Source: Onstottus_B arcticum (lineage in GTDB: Bacteria > Acidobacteriota > Blastocatellia > UBA7656). From it: a stretch of DNA of 49,542 nucleotides. The notes beneath the pieces are model-generated. The model saw only the letters and a list, made by a program, of their open reading frames with translations. It was not told the origin of the DNA and searched no databases. The stretch is taken from assembly GCA_038040485.1 (NCBI GenBank), contig JBBPIE010000042.1, forward strand, positions 1-49,542, given 5' to 3'. Positions 1-9,314 of the stretch are shown here, piece after piece (position 1 is the stretch's first letter; every line of letters begins with the position of its first letter). Both the position numbers and the translations under genes were made by a program.

Positions 1-81
1 AGCCTTCAGTCTCCGTAATGCCGAGTTTTGCAAGAGGCTCTAAAGTCTATGCTACTTCTCAAACTCACCCTCTACCCAACC

Positions 82-1635
82 CTACAGCTTCTCGGAAACA
101 ACCTTGGCTTGCGTGAACAACGCCAGATAATCCCGGCCGCCCGCCTTTGAGTCCGTGCCCGACATGTTGAAGCCGCCGAACGGATGCACGCCCACGAACG
201 CGCCCGTGCACTTGCGATTCAGGTACAGGTTCCCGACATGAAAGTCGTGCCGCGCCTGTTCAAGCCTCGCACGCTCGCGAGTGTAGACCGCGCCTGTCAA
301 GCCGAACTCTGTGTTGTTAGCGATATCGAGCGCGTTGTCATAGTCCTTTGCCCGAAACGCCGCAAGCACCGGCCCGAACACTTCTTCCTGCGAGACCCTC
401 GCCATCGGATCGACCTCGCCGATTACCGTAGGCTTTATGAACCACCCGTGTTGGCCATCGCTCAGAGGTTCGCCGCCGGTGAGGAGACTGCCCTCGTTCT
501 TTCCGATCTTGATGTAGTTTGAGATCGACTCGTAAGCGCTCTTGCTCGAAACCGGTCCCATCCAGTTCTCTTGTTCCTTCACCGGTCCGACCTTTAGCTT
601 GTTGGTGCGATCCACCACTCTTCCCAGAACCTCGTCATAGACCTGATCGACCACGACCACCCTCGAACACGCGGAGCACTTCTGACCCGAGAAGCCAAAC
701 GCAGCGGCGACAATTCCTTCAGCCGCTGATTCGAGATCAGCGGTCTCATCCACAACAATCGTGTCCTTGCCGCCCATCTCCGCGACTACGCGTTTGATCC
801 ACAACTGACCTTCGGCCGTCTTCGCCGCAAGCTCGTTGATGTGCAGCCCGACTTCCTTCGAGCCGGTGAACGCGATAAACCGAGTGCGGGGGCTGCCCAC
901 AAGATAGTCGCCGATGCGGCTGCCGCTGCCCGGCACGAAGTTCACGACTCCCGGCGGGAGCCCAATTTCTTCAAGCAGCTCGACGAACTTGGCGGCGATG
1001 ATCGGGCTGTCGCTTGAAGGCTTGAGCACAACCGTGTTGCCGGTGACAACCGAAGCCAACGTCATCCCAGCCATGATCGCGAGCGGGAAGTTCCATGGCG
1101 GAACGACTACGCCGACGCCGAGCGGGATGTAATAGAGTTCGTTCTGTTCGCCGGGAAGCGCGGTGAGCGGTTGCTCCTGGCTGTACCGAATCATCTCGCG
1201 CGCATAGAACTCGGCGAAGTCGATAGCTTCGGCAACGTCGGCGTCGGCTTCAGGCCAGGACTTCCCGACTTCGAGCACCATCAGCGCGGTGAATTCGGCT
1301 TTGCGTTTGCGCAGGAGAGCTGCGGCTCTGAGCAGGTGCCGAGCGCGAACTTCGGGCGCGACTCTCTTCCATTCCTGAAACGTCGCGGAAGCTTCGTCGA
1401 GCGCTTTGTCGGCCAGCTTGGTGTCGGCTTTGTGAACGAGTCCGACGATCTCGTCGAAGTTGGAAGGATTGGGAGAGGCGAGCATATCGCCGGTTGTGTA
1501 TCGCTTCCCGCCGATGATAAGCGGGTACTCGCGGCCGAACTGGGATTCGACGTTGGCGATGGCTTCGCGCATAACGGCTGCATTGCGCTCGTTGCTGAAG
1601 TCGGTGAACGGTTCGTTTTGAAATGGAGGGAGCAT
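82..1635 (-). CDS. pruA: L-glutamate gamma-semialdehyde (1-pyrroline-5-carboxylate) dehydrogenase
   Basis: This 517-residue protein is an aldehyde dehydrogenase of the P5C dehydrogenase group. It should oxidise glutamate-5-semialdehyde to glutamate with NAD in proline and arginine breakdown in the cytoplasm. The Rossmann-type region includes PLGVGVVVPPWNFPLA near residues 171-186. The general base is in AEMGGKD (Glu286) and the catalytic cysteine is in FSGQKCSACSR (Cys320). Length fits the stand-alone RocA/PruA type, not the fused PutA type, and no proline dehydrogenase is visible here. The ATG at 1635 is preceded by AAAGGAA at good spacing. It lies downstream of the PIG-L gene, separated by a palindromic repeat. 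Other aldehyde dehydrogenases are possible, but the N-terminal region and length favour P5C dehydrogenase. Confidence 0.93.
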   Translation of the reverse strand: MLPPFQNEPFTDFSNERNAAVMREAIANVESQFGREYPLIIGGKRYTTGDMLASPNPSNFDEIVGLVHKADTKLADKALDEASATFQEWKRVAPEVRARHLLRAAALLRKRKAEFTALMVLEVGKSWPEADADVAEAIDFAEFYAREMIRYSQEQPLTALPGEQNELYYIPLGVGVVVPPWNFPLAIMAGMTLASVVTGNTVVLKPSSDSPIIAAKFVELLEEIGLPPGVVNFVPGSGSRIGDYLVGSPRTRFIAFTGSKEVGLHINELAAKTAEGQLWIKRVVAEMGGKDTIVVDETADLESAAEGIVAAAFGFSGQKCSACSRVVVVDQVYDEVLGRVVDRTNKLKVGPVKEQENWMGPVSSKSAYESISNYIKIGKNEGSLLTGGEPLSDGQHGWFIKPTVIGEVDPMARVSQEEVFGPVLAAFRAKDYDNALDIANNTEFGLTGAVYTRERARLEQARHDFHVGNLYLNRKCTGAFVGVHPFGGFNMSGTDSKAGGRDYLALFTQAKVVSEKL

Positions 1636-1730
1636 ATGAGTTCCTTTCGTGATGGGTTGATTGAAAAAGCTATCAACTGCGTCCGGCGCTAGTCAACTTA
1701 GTGGCAGGCCAGAATTGGTTCGAGAGATCT

Positions 1731-1845
1731 TCTCCGCGTAACCTCAGCGTCTCCGCGTCTCTGCGGTTAGAGAGCACTCTCAGGTTTGCCAGTTCGCGAG
1801 CCCTCTAACCGCAGAGACGCAAAGACGCTGAGCAAAACGCAGAGA
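1731..1845. repeat. Long imperfect inverted repeat between genes
   Basis: The left arm at 1731-1772 and right arm at 1803-1845 are reverse complements with few mismatches. The innermost 16-17 bases (GTCTCTGCGGTTAGAG and its complement) match perfectly, and the loop is about 30 bases. It fills the gap between the PIG-L gene (stop at 1857) and pruA (start at 1635). It has no T-run, so it is not a classic intrinsic terminator. It resembles dispersed palindromic intergenic repeats; only one copy is in this window. Confidence 0.75.
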
Positions 1846-1856
1846 GCGACCCAATT

Positions 1857-4800
1857 CTATCTTGCCGGTTGGGCGCGGCCCGCCTTCGGCAAGCTCACGA
1901 GGTTCGCTATCAACCGATAGGCGCCGGGCACGCCTTTTGGTAATTGTCTGAACCATGCGTAAGCCGTGTACACGTACAAACCCTTGCCGTACTCGGCGAT
2001 CACTTCCCCTCCCTTCAAGTCGGGCTCGCCCGCGTCGTGACTCGACATCAACGGTTTGAAGCGCGAATCCCAGTCACCGAGGAAGTAAGCTCCTCGCTCT
2101 TGCACCCAGCCATCGAAGTCGCGCTCGGTGATCTTGTTCGGAAAGTTGAATCGCGGGTGATCAGGTTCGAGTATCGTCACCTTAGCCGTCTCGTCAGTCA
2201 CGCGGAACGGCCGAGCTTCGGGCCTCGGGAACGTCGGAAAATCGCCGCGTATGAACTGTGCTCGAGTGTAAGTCAGTACCACCAGCTTCTTCCGCGCATA
2301 GTCGAGCAAACTTGCATTGTGCTCTGACAACTCGGGCCGCGATCCGGCGCTCGAGCCGACAACAATAACGTCAATCTGAGAAAGATCGCCTGCCAGTTCG
2401 CCTGGCTCAAGCGCGCGAACATCAACACCGGAGCTGCGTAGAACCTCGATCGTCTTGTCGCGTGCGCTTCCAACAAACCCTACCCTGGGATTGCCCGCAA
2501 CCTTTGCGATCAGGGCGCCCACGAGGTCGGCTTCGTTAAGATAAATCAGCCGCGGCCCCCGGTCGGCTTCCCCTCCTGGTTGCGCGGGCAATTCCTTCCC
2601 CATTCGATAAGGCGCGAAGCCCCCCGTCTCAAAGTTCCCCCTGCTGTACTGCACGATGTAGGTTCCGCCCCGATTCACGTAGTCCATCAGCCTCGCGTTG
2701 TTCGCGATAACGTCGGGCCTCACTTCATAGACTCGAACGCCCGTTACAATCGCGTCATAGCCGTTCAGATCGCCCGAAGCCAGTTCCTTCGAGTCGATGG
2801 TTTTCACATCGACTCCGATGCGCTTCAACGCATTCCCAAAGTCATCTCCCGCTCCTTCGATAAAGCCGACTTTCAAACCGGGCGCGACCTTGACGTCGAT
2901 CACCTCAGCATCAGTCCGAGCCTCGTGATAGACATATCTTGGTTGGATATGTGAATAGGAGACCAGCTCATTTCCGGAACGGTATTCCTTACCGCCAATA
3001 GTAGCGACGGCTCGGATCGGTAGCGGACCTGCGAATGGTCCGGGACGAATCGTCACGACTATTTGCTGAGTTACGCGCTCACCCTTACGCTTGAGCTCGA
3101 ACCTGGTTTCAGAGGGCTTTCCATTCACTGCGATGGATTCAAGGGACGTTATGCCAGGGGGCGTATCGAGATGGATCGAACCCTTTTGCGGTTCTCTTGA
3201 ATTACTTGTTATTGAAACATCGACCCCGCGATAGACGGTTTCGAGTCCGAGCGGCACCACAACAATTCCAGGCGAAAGTGTTACTGAAACTGCGGGAGCA
3301 ACCTTTAGCTCACGCCTCACCTCTCCTACCGCTCGGTCAGCGAAACGATACTCTGACTGTTGGGAGACTTCGACACTCTCCCCAACTATCTCGACCGCAA
3401 CTTGAGCGCTTACTACTGGCTTTGCGTTCGGCTCGATCCCCGTCTGGCCGCTTGCTGGTACGAACATATCGCCGGCTCGAGGGTTCTTCAGCCAATAGGG
3501 CGACGTGATATCGGCATCGCCGGGGACCGTTACCTTGAACTCGGTCTGCGACACAAGCCGCCCGTTCGTTTCCGCGCTGGTTTGCTTTTGCAGGAGGACC
3601 AACCAACCCGCTGGCGCGGAAAGCGAGACGCGTGTGACTTTCGCTCCGGCGCCGGCATAGGCGGTCACCGTCACCCCTATTGTCTGACCAGGAGTAGCGA
3701 CCTCGTCATCGGTGAGACAATCCACGATTACGCCCTGGGATTTTGCAAGAGCATCGACAAAGTCCGATTCCTTGAGCTTCAAAAGAAACTCAGTCTCCGA
3801 GAGGTCTCCACCGGTCAGGCCCAGGCCGGCCAGAGACGCGCGAAGCTCGCGGAGTTTCTTCAAGCCACGCGCTACAACCGGGCTTATCGAAGCCGGCGAC
3901 AGCGGGTTGTATTTCTCTCGAGCTTCGATTGCCGCGTTCTGCACCTCCGCCAACGGCTCCTTCAGCCGGGCTGAAGCCTGACCAGCGAATTCGGCGATGC
4001 CGGCCAGCGTCACATCCACGTCATCGAAGATATCGTTTTCCCTCTTGATTGGCCCAACCTTTGAGTCGATCAAACGAAGCCGCGAAAAACGCGGACCGCG
4101 AGCTTCGATGGCCCCTGCATCCTGCGAGCGGTGCTGGCTCCGTCCTCGCGCAGCAATCTCGTAGTAGCTGCAACCAAGCAACGGATCAAACTCGCCGGTG
4201 TTCAGCGAAAGCGTCGAAAGCGACGGCAGAAACTCGCGCGGGCTCGCGGTGCCGTCAAAAGATCGAGTGTAGAGTTTCTTTGCTTGCCAGGGCCGCAAGC
4301 CTTCTCTTATTTGTTCGGGGTAGCGATTCGGATCAGCAGCCGCGCGATACGCTTCCTGAGTTAGCAGCCCCGCCGCCTGGTGATGCCCGTGTCCGTCGTT
4401 TGGAGTTCCCGACCACGCCGACGCAATGACAAGAGGTCGAAACACCCTGATCACTCGAACCATATCGGCAAGGACTTGCTCGCGGTCCCACTTCGCAAGC
4501 GTTTCCGTTCGCGACTTGCTGAAGCCAAAATCGAACGCGCGAGAAAAGAACTGGGAGGCGCCGTCGATCCTTCGCGCGGCAAGCAGTTCTTCGGTTCGAA
4601 TCACGCCCAGCGATTCATATAACTCGGGCCCGATCACGTTCTGTCCGCCATCGCCGCGAGTCAGCGAGAGATAGGCCGTGCGTGCTTGTCTTCCTCGCGC
4701 AAGATAAGCAAGCAACCCGCTGTCTTCGTCGTCGGGATGGGCGCCGGTGTGAAGCACGCTTGCAACGACACCGAGCCGCTTGATCGCCTGGCCAAGCCCG

Positions 4801-4934
4801 GCCGCGCCGCGATCTTCGGCAGGCCGGTTGTCGGCGACGGCTCGCGGCGAATTGAGAAAGGCTTGCTGCGAAAGAACAGCTGAAAAGACTATGAAGCTGA
4901 TGATGGCTTTGAACGTTCGAGAATTGAACTTCAC
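1857..4934 (-). CDS. Exported PIG-L (LmbE) family deacetylase-like protein
   Basis: This large protein (1025 residues from the chosen start) begins with a signal-type segment (about residues 8-30). A PIG-L/LmbE N-acetylglucosaminyl deacetylase-like domain follows, with the zinc motif AHPDDE at about 65-70 and the second metal motif GHGHH at about 181-185. The middle looks like beta-sandwich domains. The C-terminal third has ThuA/glutamine-amidotransferase-like strands, for example YDAIVTGVRVYEVRPDV. The family removes acetyl groups from amino-sugar conjugates; the substrate is unknown. I chose the GTG at 4934 because GGGGAGG sits five to six bases upstream and the signal sequence starts there. 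The ATG at 5066 would add 44 residues encoded partly by a palindromic repeat. Confidence 0.88.
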   Translation of the reverse strand: MKFNSRTFKAIISFIVFSAVLSQQAFLNSPRAVADNRPAEDRGAAGLGQAIKRLGVVASVLHTGAHPDDEDSGLLAYLARGRQARTAYLSLTRGDGGQNVIGPELYESLGVIRTEELLAARRIDGASQFFSRAFDFGFSKSRTETLAKWDREQVLADMVRVIRVFRPLVIASAWSGTPNDGHGHHQAAGLLTQEAYRAAADPNRYPEQIREGLRPWQAKKLYTRSFDGTASPREFLPSLSTLSLNTGEFDPLLGCSYYEIAARGRSQHRSQDAGAIEARGPRFSRLRLIDSKVGPIKRENDIFDDVDVTLAGIAEFAGQASARLKEPLAEVQNAAIEAREKYNPLSPASISPVVARGLKKLRELRASLAGLGLTGGDLSETEFLLKLKESDFVDALAKSQGVIVDCLTDDEVATPGQTIGVTVTAYAGAGAKVTRVSLSAPAGWLVLLQKQTSAETNGRLVSQTEFKVTVPGDADITSPYWLKNPRAGDMFVPASGQTGIEPNAKPVVSAQVAVEIVGESVEVSQQSEYRFADRAVGEVRRELKVAPAVSVTLSPGIVVVPLGLETVYRGVDVSITSNSREPQKGSIHLDTPPGITSLESIAVNGKPSETRFELKRKGERVTQQIVVTIRPGPFAGPLPIRAVATIGGKEYRSGNELVSYSHIQPRYVYHEARTDAEVIDVKVAPGLKVGFIEGAGDDFGNALKRIGVDVKTIDSKELASGDLNGYDAIVTGVRVYEVRPDVIANNARLMDYVNRGGTYIVQYSRGNFETGGFAPYRMGKELPAQPGGEADRGPRLIYLNEADLVGALIAKVAGNPRVGFVGSARDKTIEVLRSSGVDVRALEPGELAGDLSQIDVIVVGSSAGSRPELSEHNASLLDYARKKLVVLTYTRAQFIRGDFPTFPRPEARPFRVTDETAKVTILEPDHPRFNFPNKITERDFDGWVQERGAYFLGDWDSRFKPLMSSHDAGEPDLKGGEVIAEYGKGLYVYTAYAWFRQLPKGVPGAYRLIANLVSLPKAGRAQPAR

Positions 4935-5026
4935 TGCAACCTCCCCATCGAAGACCTGGCAGACAGCCCGCCGATAAAACGTCGCTACCTCTGTGCTTCC
5001 GCGACAAACTCGTTGCCACTTTTCAC

Positions 5027-5112
5027 TGTACGGGCGTCCCTCCGTGGGCGCCCCTTGATGGCGCAACGCTCCTAGGCGGCGAAAGGGGCGCCCACGGAGG
5101 GACGCCCGTACA
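5027..5112. repeat. Perfect 28-bp palindrome (hairpin repeat)
   Basis: Positions 5027-5054 and 5085-5112 are perfect reverse complements (TGTACGGGCGTCCCTCCG and onward), with a 30-base loop. It lies between the permease stop (5130) and the PIG-L start (4934), so it would be in the leader of the PIG-L transcript or in a read-through message. It has no T-run. A perfect stem of this length suggests a recently moved palindromic repeat or MITE-type unit. Confidence 0.85.
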
Positions 5113-5129
5113 AGTTAGTCACTTCACCG

Positions 5130-6656
5130 TCACACTGCACTCTCAGACTGAGCATCGCCGAAGGGCCATTCACGTCTCCGCCACGATCTAACCAGATAGA
5201 TGGCCGAACCGATCACGATAAGCGCGAGCGCCAGCCAGATCGGCTGCGTCGACTTCGGCCGCATCACCAACACATAGACGAATCCGAAGAAGGCCAGCAC
5301 TGCGGGAATCGGATACAGCCACATCCGAAACGGCCGCGGCATATCGGGCCGCCGAATGCGAAGAACCACGACTCCGACGATCTGCGCCAGGAACTGAACC
5401 GTTATACGTATGACTACGAGAGCCGTAATCACATCTCTGAGCTTGAGAAAACAGAACGCCGCCGCGACCAGCCCCATTGCCAGAAGCGAGACATAAGGAA
5501 ACCTGTGTTTCGGATGCACTCGGGCAAATGCTTTGAAGTAGTTCCCATCCACCGCCGCGGCGTACGGCACTCGCGAATAACCAAGCATCAGCGAAAAGAC
5601 CGATGCGAACGCGGTCCACATTATCAGCGCGCTTGCCAGCACTCCGGCCCAGTTGCCGTAAAGCCGCTCCATCAACGTCGAGATGATATGGCTCCGCACG
5701 GCTTCATTCTCGGGCTTGCCGGTCTCGGCTAGCTCCTGCCACGGAATCACACCAAGTATGCTGATGTTCATCACTATGTAAATCGCTGCCACGGCAAGGA
5801 TCGAGTAGATGATTGCGCGAGGGATCACGCGACCCGGCTCTTTCACCTCTCCGCCGAAGAAGCAGACGTTGTAGTAGCCCCAATAGTCGTAGACCGACAC
5901 CAGCATTGCGGCTCCCAGCCCTTGAAAGAACCCGAGCGACGGAGTGAAAGCGTTGGGCGGAAAGTCCAGCGCGCGGGCTTTGTCGAAGTTCGAGATGCCC
6001 GCAACAATCACCCACAACACCGTCACGAGCACACCTACCCACAAGAACCCCGCGAGACGCCCGATGATCGTGATCTTGCGATAAAGCAAAAAGACCGCAA
6101 CTGCGACTGTGCCAATCGCGACCAGAGTTCCGGCGGTCATCGCTACGCTGACGTCGAGCGCACCGACAACTGGAAGCTGTATTTGCCCGGCTCGCGCGAA
6201 GAAGCTTGTGTTCAGTCCGGGCCAGATAAACGCCGCGTACTGCGACAGACCTATGCAGCCCGAGGCGATAGAAAGCGGAGCGCTAAAGGTGAGTTGCCAG
6301 ATGAACAAAAACGAGATCATCCGTCCGAGCTTGTTTGGATTGTAGATTTCCTTCAGATAGCGATACGACCCACCTGAGCGAGGCATCGCCGCTCCAAGCT
6401 CCGCCCACACAAGCCCGTCGCACATCACCAGCAACGCCCCAAAGATCCAGCCCAACATCGCTTGAGGCCCACCCATCGCCGCGACGATCAGCGGGATTGT
6501 AATGAACGGGCCCACACCGATCATGTCGATCATGTTGAGCGTGGTTGCGCTTGCAAGGCCGACTCCACGAATCAGCCGCGGGTTCTTGCCGTCTTGGGGT
6601 TCACCGGCGTCTGTGGTTAGCGGTTCGCCTTTTTGCGGATCAGTTGTGGTTGCCAT
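5130..6656 (-). CDS. APC family amino acid permease
   Basis: This 508-residue integral membrane protein has about twelve hydrophobic segments and belongs to the amino acid-polyamine-organocation superfamily. The first helix carries the broken-helix motif typical of APC transporters (MIGVGPFITIPLIVAAMGGP, about residues 45-64). The conserved WAELGAAMPRSGGSYRY follows helix 2 (about 85-101). The substrate cannot be read from the sequence; amino acid uptake or exchange is likely. It is upstream of the PIG-L gene on the same strand, with a 28-bp palindrome between, so co-transcription is doubtful. The cytosolic N-terminus of about 30 residues is hydrophilic. No strong Shine-Dalgarno site is seen before the ATG. 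Confidence 0.92.
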   Translation of the reverse strand: MATTTDPQKGEPLTTDAGEPQDGKNPRLIRGVGLASATTLNMIDMIGVGPFITIPLIVAAMGGPQAMLGWIFGALLVMCDGLVWAELGAAMPRSGGSYRYLKEIYNPNKLGRMISFLFIWQLTFSAPLSIASGCIGLSQYAAFIWPGLNTSFFARAGQIQLPVVGALDVSVAMTAGTLVAIGTVAVAVFLLYRKITIIGRLAGFLWVGVLVTVLWVIVAGISNFDKARALDFPPNAFTPSLGFFQGLGAAMLVSVYDYWGYYNVCFFGGEVKEPGRVIPRAIIYSILAVAAIYIVMNISILGVIPWQELAETGKPENEAVRSHIISTLMERLYGNWAGVLASALIMWTAFASVFSLMLGYSRVPYAAAVDGNYFKAFARVHPKHRFPYVSLLAMGLVAAAFCFLKLRDVITALVVIRITVQFLAQIVGVVVLRIRRPDMPRPFRMWLYPIPAVLAFFGFVYVLVMRPKSTQPIWLALALIVIGSAIYLVRSWRRREWPFGDAQSESAV

Positions 6657-6837
6657 AGCGAGCTGTTGAAGTTCTCTCGGATTGTGGTGGCCGCGTTATC
6701 GCAGTCAGCCTCGGCCGTATCAAAACGACGGGGCGAGCGATGATAATTCGGGGCGGCGGAGAGAGTCTAAACCAAGAACAGCGCGGGAGAGAAACGGATT
6801 TGAAGGCGGATTGATGCGGAAAGGTTCCGGGTCCTCG

Positions 6838-7704
6838 CTACTGACTTACTCTTGATCCCGGATTGATCGGCCGAATCGGTCCCTGCTGACTCATATCCGG
6901 TACGTACATGAAGATCCAATCCTCATATCGCTCCAACCCGTACAGCGGCCGCAGCGCCTTGCCCTTAACGCGCGGGGCGACCGCGACTATCGGAACATTG
7001 CTTGAGCCCGGCCCGGCGCTCTCGAACAGATCTTTGAGCGGGTCGTCCCTCTCCGCGTCGTCGTCATCGTCCGGGTCGGGGTCGGGGTCGGAACCAGGCT
7101 GGCGCGGTGTGCCTTCGGGCGGTTTAGGCTGTTCGCCGCTCGCGGGCGGATCAGTGGGCTTGGCTTTCGCAAACGCCTGGGGCGGGCCCGCCATGTCCAG
7201 GTACTGCGTTGGGATCACAGTCTGAGTTTCAGCGGCAAACGCTTGCAGATACTTCATAATGCGCGGGTCGCGCGCGCGCACCGGCTCCCATTCCTGGCTG
7301 CTCATCGGATCGATCATCTCCGAAGACCGCACGAACTTATACTCTTTGACATTCAGCTTGACGCCGTCTCGGAGCTTCTTAAGTTCCGTCAGGTAGCCAT
7401 ACGGCGGTGGCACGCTTAGTTGAAACCCCGGAAGGCGTGAGGTCTCTCTATCAAACACAATGTAGTAGCGCGCGATGCCGCGGGCCATACGCTCGCCGCG
7501 GTAGATCATCTCCGCTTCCTTGTCGCGTTGCACTGCAACCTTGACGTTCGGAACGATCGCCGAAGACATCACTATGCTCAGCACGCCGAGAGCGAGCAGC
7601 AAGCCAAGCAACGCCCAGCCGCCCTCGCCGCCCGGCGCGCTCTTCAACGCCGCGGGCCTGGCATGCGAGTCTTTTCGAAGCCCCATTGCGTTGGCCTCTA
7701 TCAT
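6838..7704 (-). CDS. Type II secretion/type IV pilin-like protein with prepilin-type N-terminus
   Basis: This 288-residue protein has one N-terminal hydrophobic helix (GGWALLGLLLALGVLSIVMS, about residues 22-41) after a Gly-rich basic leader, as in prepilin-like (GspG/pseudopilin) proteins. The canonical Glu at +5 of the mature helix is not evident. The following region (AVQRDKEAEMIYRGERMARGIARYY) is typical of pseudopilin-like proteins. A Pro/Asp-rich stretch (about 200-235) looks disordered. The start at 7704 overlaps the preceding stop as ATGA, implying translational coupling. The longer ORF from 7797 would overlap the upstream gene by 97 bases and is rejected. It is the last gene of the pilN-pilO-like operon. 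Its exact role is not known. Confidence 0.75.
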   Translation of the reverse strand: MIEANAMGLRKDSHARPAALKSAPGGEGGWALLGLLLALGVLSIVMSSAIVPNVKVAVQRDKEAEMIYRGERMARGIARYYIVFDRETSRLPGFQLSVPPPYGYLTELKKLRDGVKLNVKEYKFVRSSEMIDPMSSQEWEPVRARDPRIMKYLQAFAAETQTVIPTQYLDMAGPPQAFAKAKPTDPPASGEQPKPPEGTPRQPGSDPDPDPDDDDDAERDDPLKDLFESAGPGSSNVPIVAVAPRVKGKALRPLYGLERYEDWIFMYVPDMSQQGPIRPINPGSRVSQ

Positions 7705-8588
7705 TTGGGTTTCTCTTGCAAGGGAATCCGCCGCTTTATGTCGTACTGTGTGTGAGTGAGGTCGACCGAGTCTGCGTTTATCGCGTCGATGCGCCAAACT
7801 CCCTGAAGCATTTCGCCTTTCCTGAAGCGCTTGATCTCCCTCGTGCCCTGAACCTCAAAGACCGCAAAGCTCGACTGCGGCTGCGCGAGGTCGCCGAGCC
7901 GCGCTTTGAAAACGACGCCTGGCTCGGGAGGTGCCTGCGCCACAAACTGAATGACGTTCGAGTTCATGTGTGCTGGGTCGGCAGGCGATTTGACCTCAAC
8001 GTTGTACGAACGCGCAACGCTGTACTCGCCAGGCTCGAGCTCGATCGAGAGTTGTGTCTCGTTGATGCGCTTGGTCGGTTTAGCCAAGCCCTCGTAATAG
8101 ACCTGCGCGTCCGGAGGAATCTTGCTGCCGACCACGGTCACTGTGACTTTCTGTGGCGCGCTGGCAATCGCGCTTTGCGGGCTGAGCCCAGTGAGTACGA
8201 TCGGAGGCGGAGGCGGTGGCGGCGGAGCCGGCTTCGGAGGCTCCACAAAGAACCCGAAGATGTTGCCTCGCTCGCCTGGCTTCGAGCCCCCAATCGCATG
8301 CGACAGCACGGCAAGGTTAAGTGGTGTTGTGTCGGCTAGCATTGCTTGCACCAACGCATCCTGAACTGCCGAGGCCGAAAGCGCCTTTTGCGGTGCGGCC
8401 GCAGAGGGCGATTGAGAAGGCGCAGGTTTTGGCGCCGGGGATGTGTTTGCGTTTCGCGTCCCAAGCGTCGGCTTCGGCGTCGGTCCGCTGAACAGGAATT
8501 GATACACCAGCACGATCACCATCGCGCCGCCCAACACAGCCGCCGCGATCTTCTTGATATTGTCGGATGAATTTCCGCTGCCTGCCAT
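7701..8588 (-). CDS. Membrane-anchored PilP/GspC-like protein with TIG-type domain
   Basis: This 295-residue protein has a short cytoplasmic N-terminus and one membrane helix (about residues 12-32, IAAAVLGGAMVIVLVYQFLF). A Pro/Ala-rich linker follows, then a poly-Pro run (about 117-127). An IPT/TIG-like beta-sandwich begins at about 130 (LTGLSPQSAIASAPQKVTV). The C-terminal 70 residues (GDLAQPQSSFAVFEVQGT to RIDAINADSVDL) have the pattern of a PilP/GspC homology region, which links the inner-membrane platform to the secretin. It sits where pilP normally follows pilO, 21 bases after the PilO-like gene. The PilP assignment rests on position and pattern, not strong similarity. Confidence 0.6.
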   Translation of the reverse strand: MAGSGNSSDNIKKIAAAVLGGAMVIVLVYQFLFSGPTPKPTLGTRNANTSPAPKPAPSQSPSAAAPQKALSASAVQDALVQAMLADTTPLNLAVLSHAIGGSKPGERGNIFGFFVEPPKPAPPPPPPPPIVLTGLSPQSAIASAPQKVTVTVVGSKIPPDAQVYYEGLAKPTKRINETQLSIELEPGEYSVARSYNVEVKSPADPAHMNSNVIQFVAQAPPEPGVVFKARLGDLAQPQSSFAVFEVQGTREIKRFRKGEMLQGVWRIDAINADSVDLTHTQYDIKRRIPLQEKPK

Positions 8589-8609
8589 GCGATTTCCTGG
8601 TTCCCGCTT

Positions 8610-9314
8610 CTACACCGGTCGAAAATACGCGGTCATCTCGATTGACAGCACCAGTCCGCCGGCGGCCTCGGCGCGGCCTCTTCTGCCCGTCGTCTGGCCC
8701 TCTTGACTGATGATTGAGATCGTCTTGACCACGAGAAACTGTTTGCTGCTTTCCAGTTCGCTGATAAAGCTTCGGAGGTTTGCGTACTCACCGGAAACGC
8801 TGAGGCGTGTCACCAGCGCCGGGAAGACATTCAGCACGTCTTCCTGTTTTTTCGCCTTTGTGGCTTTCTTCTCGTCGGTCGAATCTTCGGTCTGTCCCGG
8901 CATCCTGGGAGTCGTGTCGATCCCACTGGCCAACTGAACGCCGGTCCGCTTTGCCAGCGCGTTCAAGTCTCGCAGCAGCTCGATTTCGCCGGATCGCAGT
9001 GGTCTCAAATGAGCCGCCTTGAATCGTTCCAGGCTCTCGAGCGCATCTCTTGCAACGTCGTTCGGTGACGCTGTACTCGCAGTGCCAACCGTCATCGGAA
9101 CCAACTCGCGCTGCTGATCCGCGAGCTGTTGTTCGAGTTGACGCAGCCGCACCTGCTCGGGCTTCAGTGCCGTCCAGTAACGACTCACAGCGAATGCCAG
9201 GAACGCCACTGTTATGATCGCCGCCAGTATCTCGACCCAGCTTAAGCCGAACGGCAGCGTCTGGACGCGCGGCGCACCGACGTCGAGTCGCGACACTCGT
9301 TCTCGCACTTGCAT
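8610..9314 (-). CDS. pilO: Type 4a pilus assembly protein PilO-like
   Basis: This 234-residue protein has a bitopic membrane layout. A short cytoplasmic segment is followed by a membrane helix (about residues 27-46, WVEILAAIITVAFLAFAVSR), then a coiled coil (RLRQLEQQLADQQRELV) and a C-terminal ferredoxin-like region (FPALVTRLSVSGEYANLRSFISELESSKQFLVV). This is the PilO pattern; PilO pairs with PilN in the inner-membrane alignment complex. The ATG at 9314 shares its A with the TGA of pilN (TGATG); a GTG at 9317 is an in-frame alternative. The tight overlap with pilN supports the assignment. Confidence 0.8.
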   Translation of the reverse strand: MQVRERVSRLDVGAPRVQTLPFGLSWVEILAAIITVAFLAFAVSRYWTALKPEQVRLRQLEQQLADQQRELVPMTVGTASTASPNDVARDALESLERFKAAHLRPLRSGEIELLRDLNALAKRTGVQLASGIDTTPRMPGQTEDSTDEKKATKAKKQEDVLNVFPALVTRLSVSGEYANLRSFISELESSKQFLVVKTISIISQEGQTTGRRGRAEAAGGLVLSIEMTAYFRPV

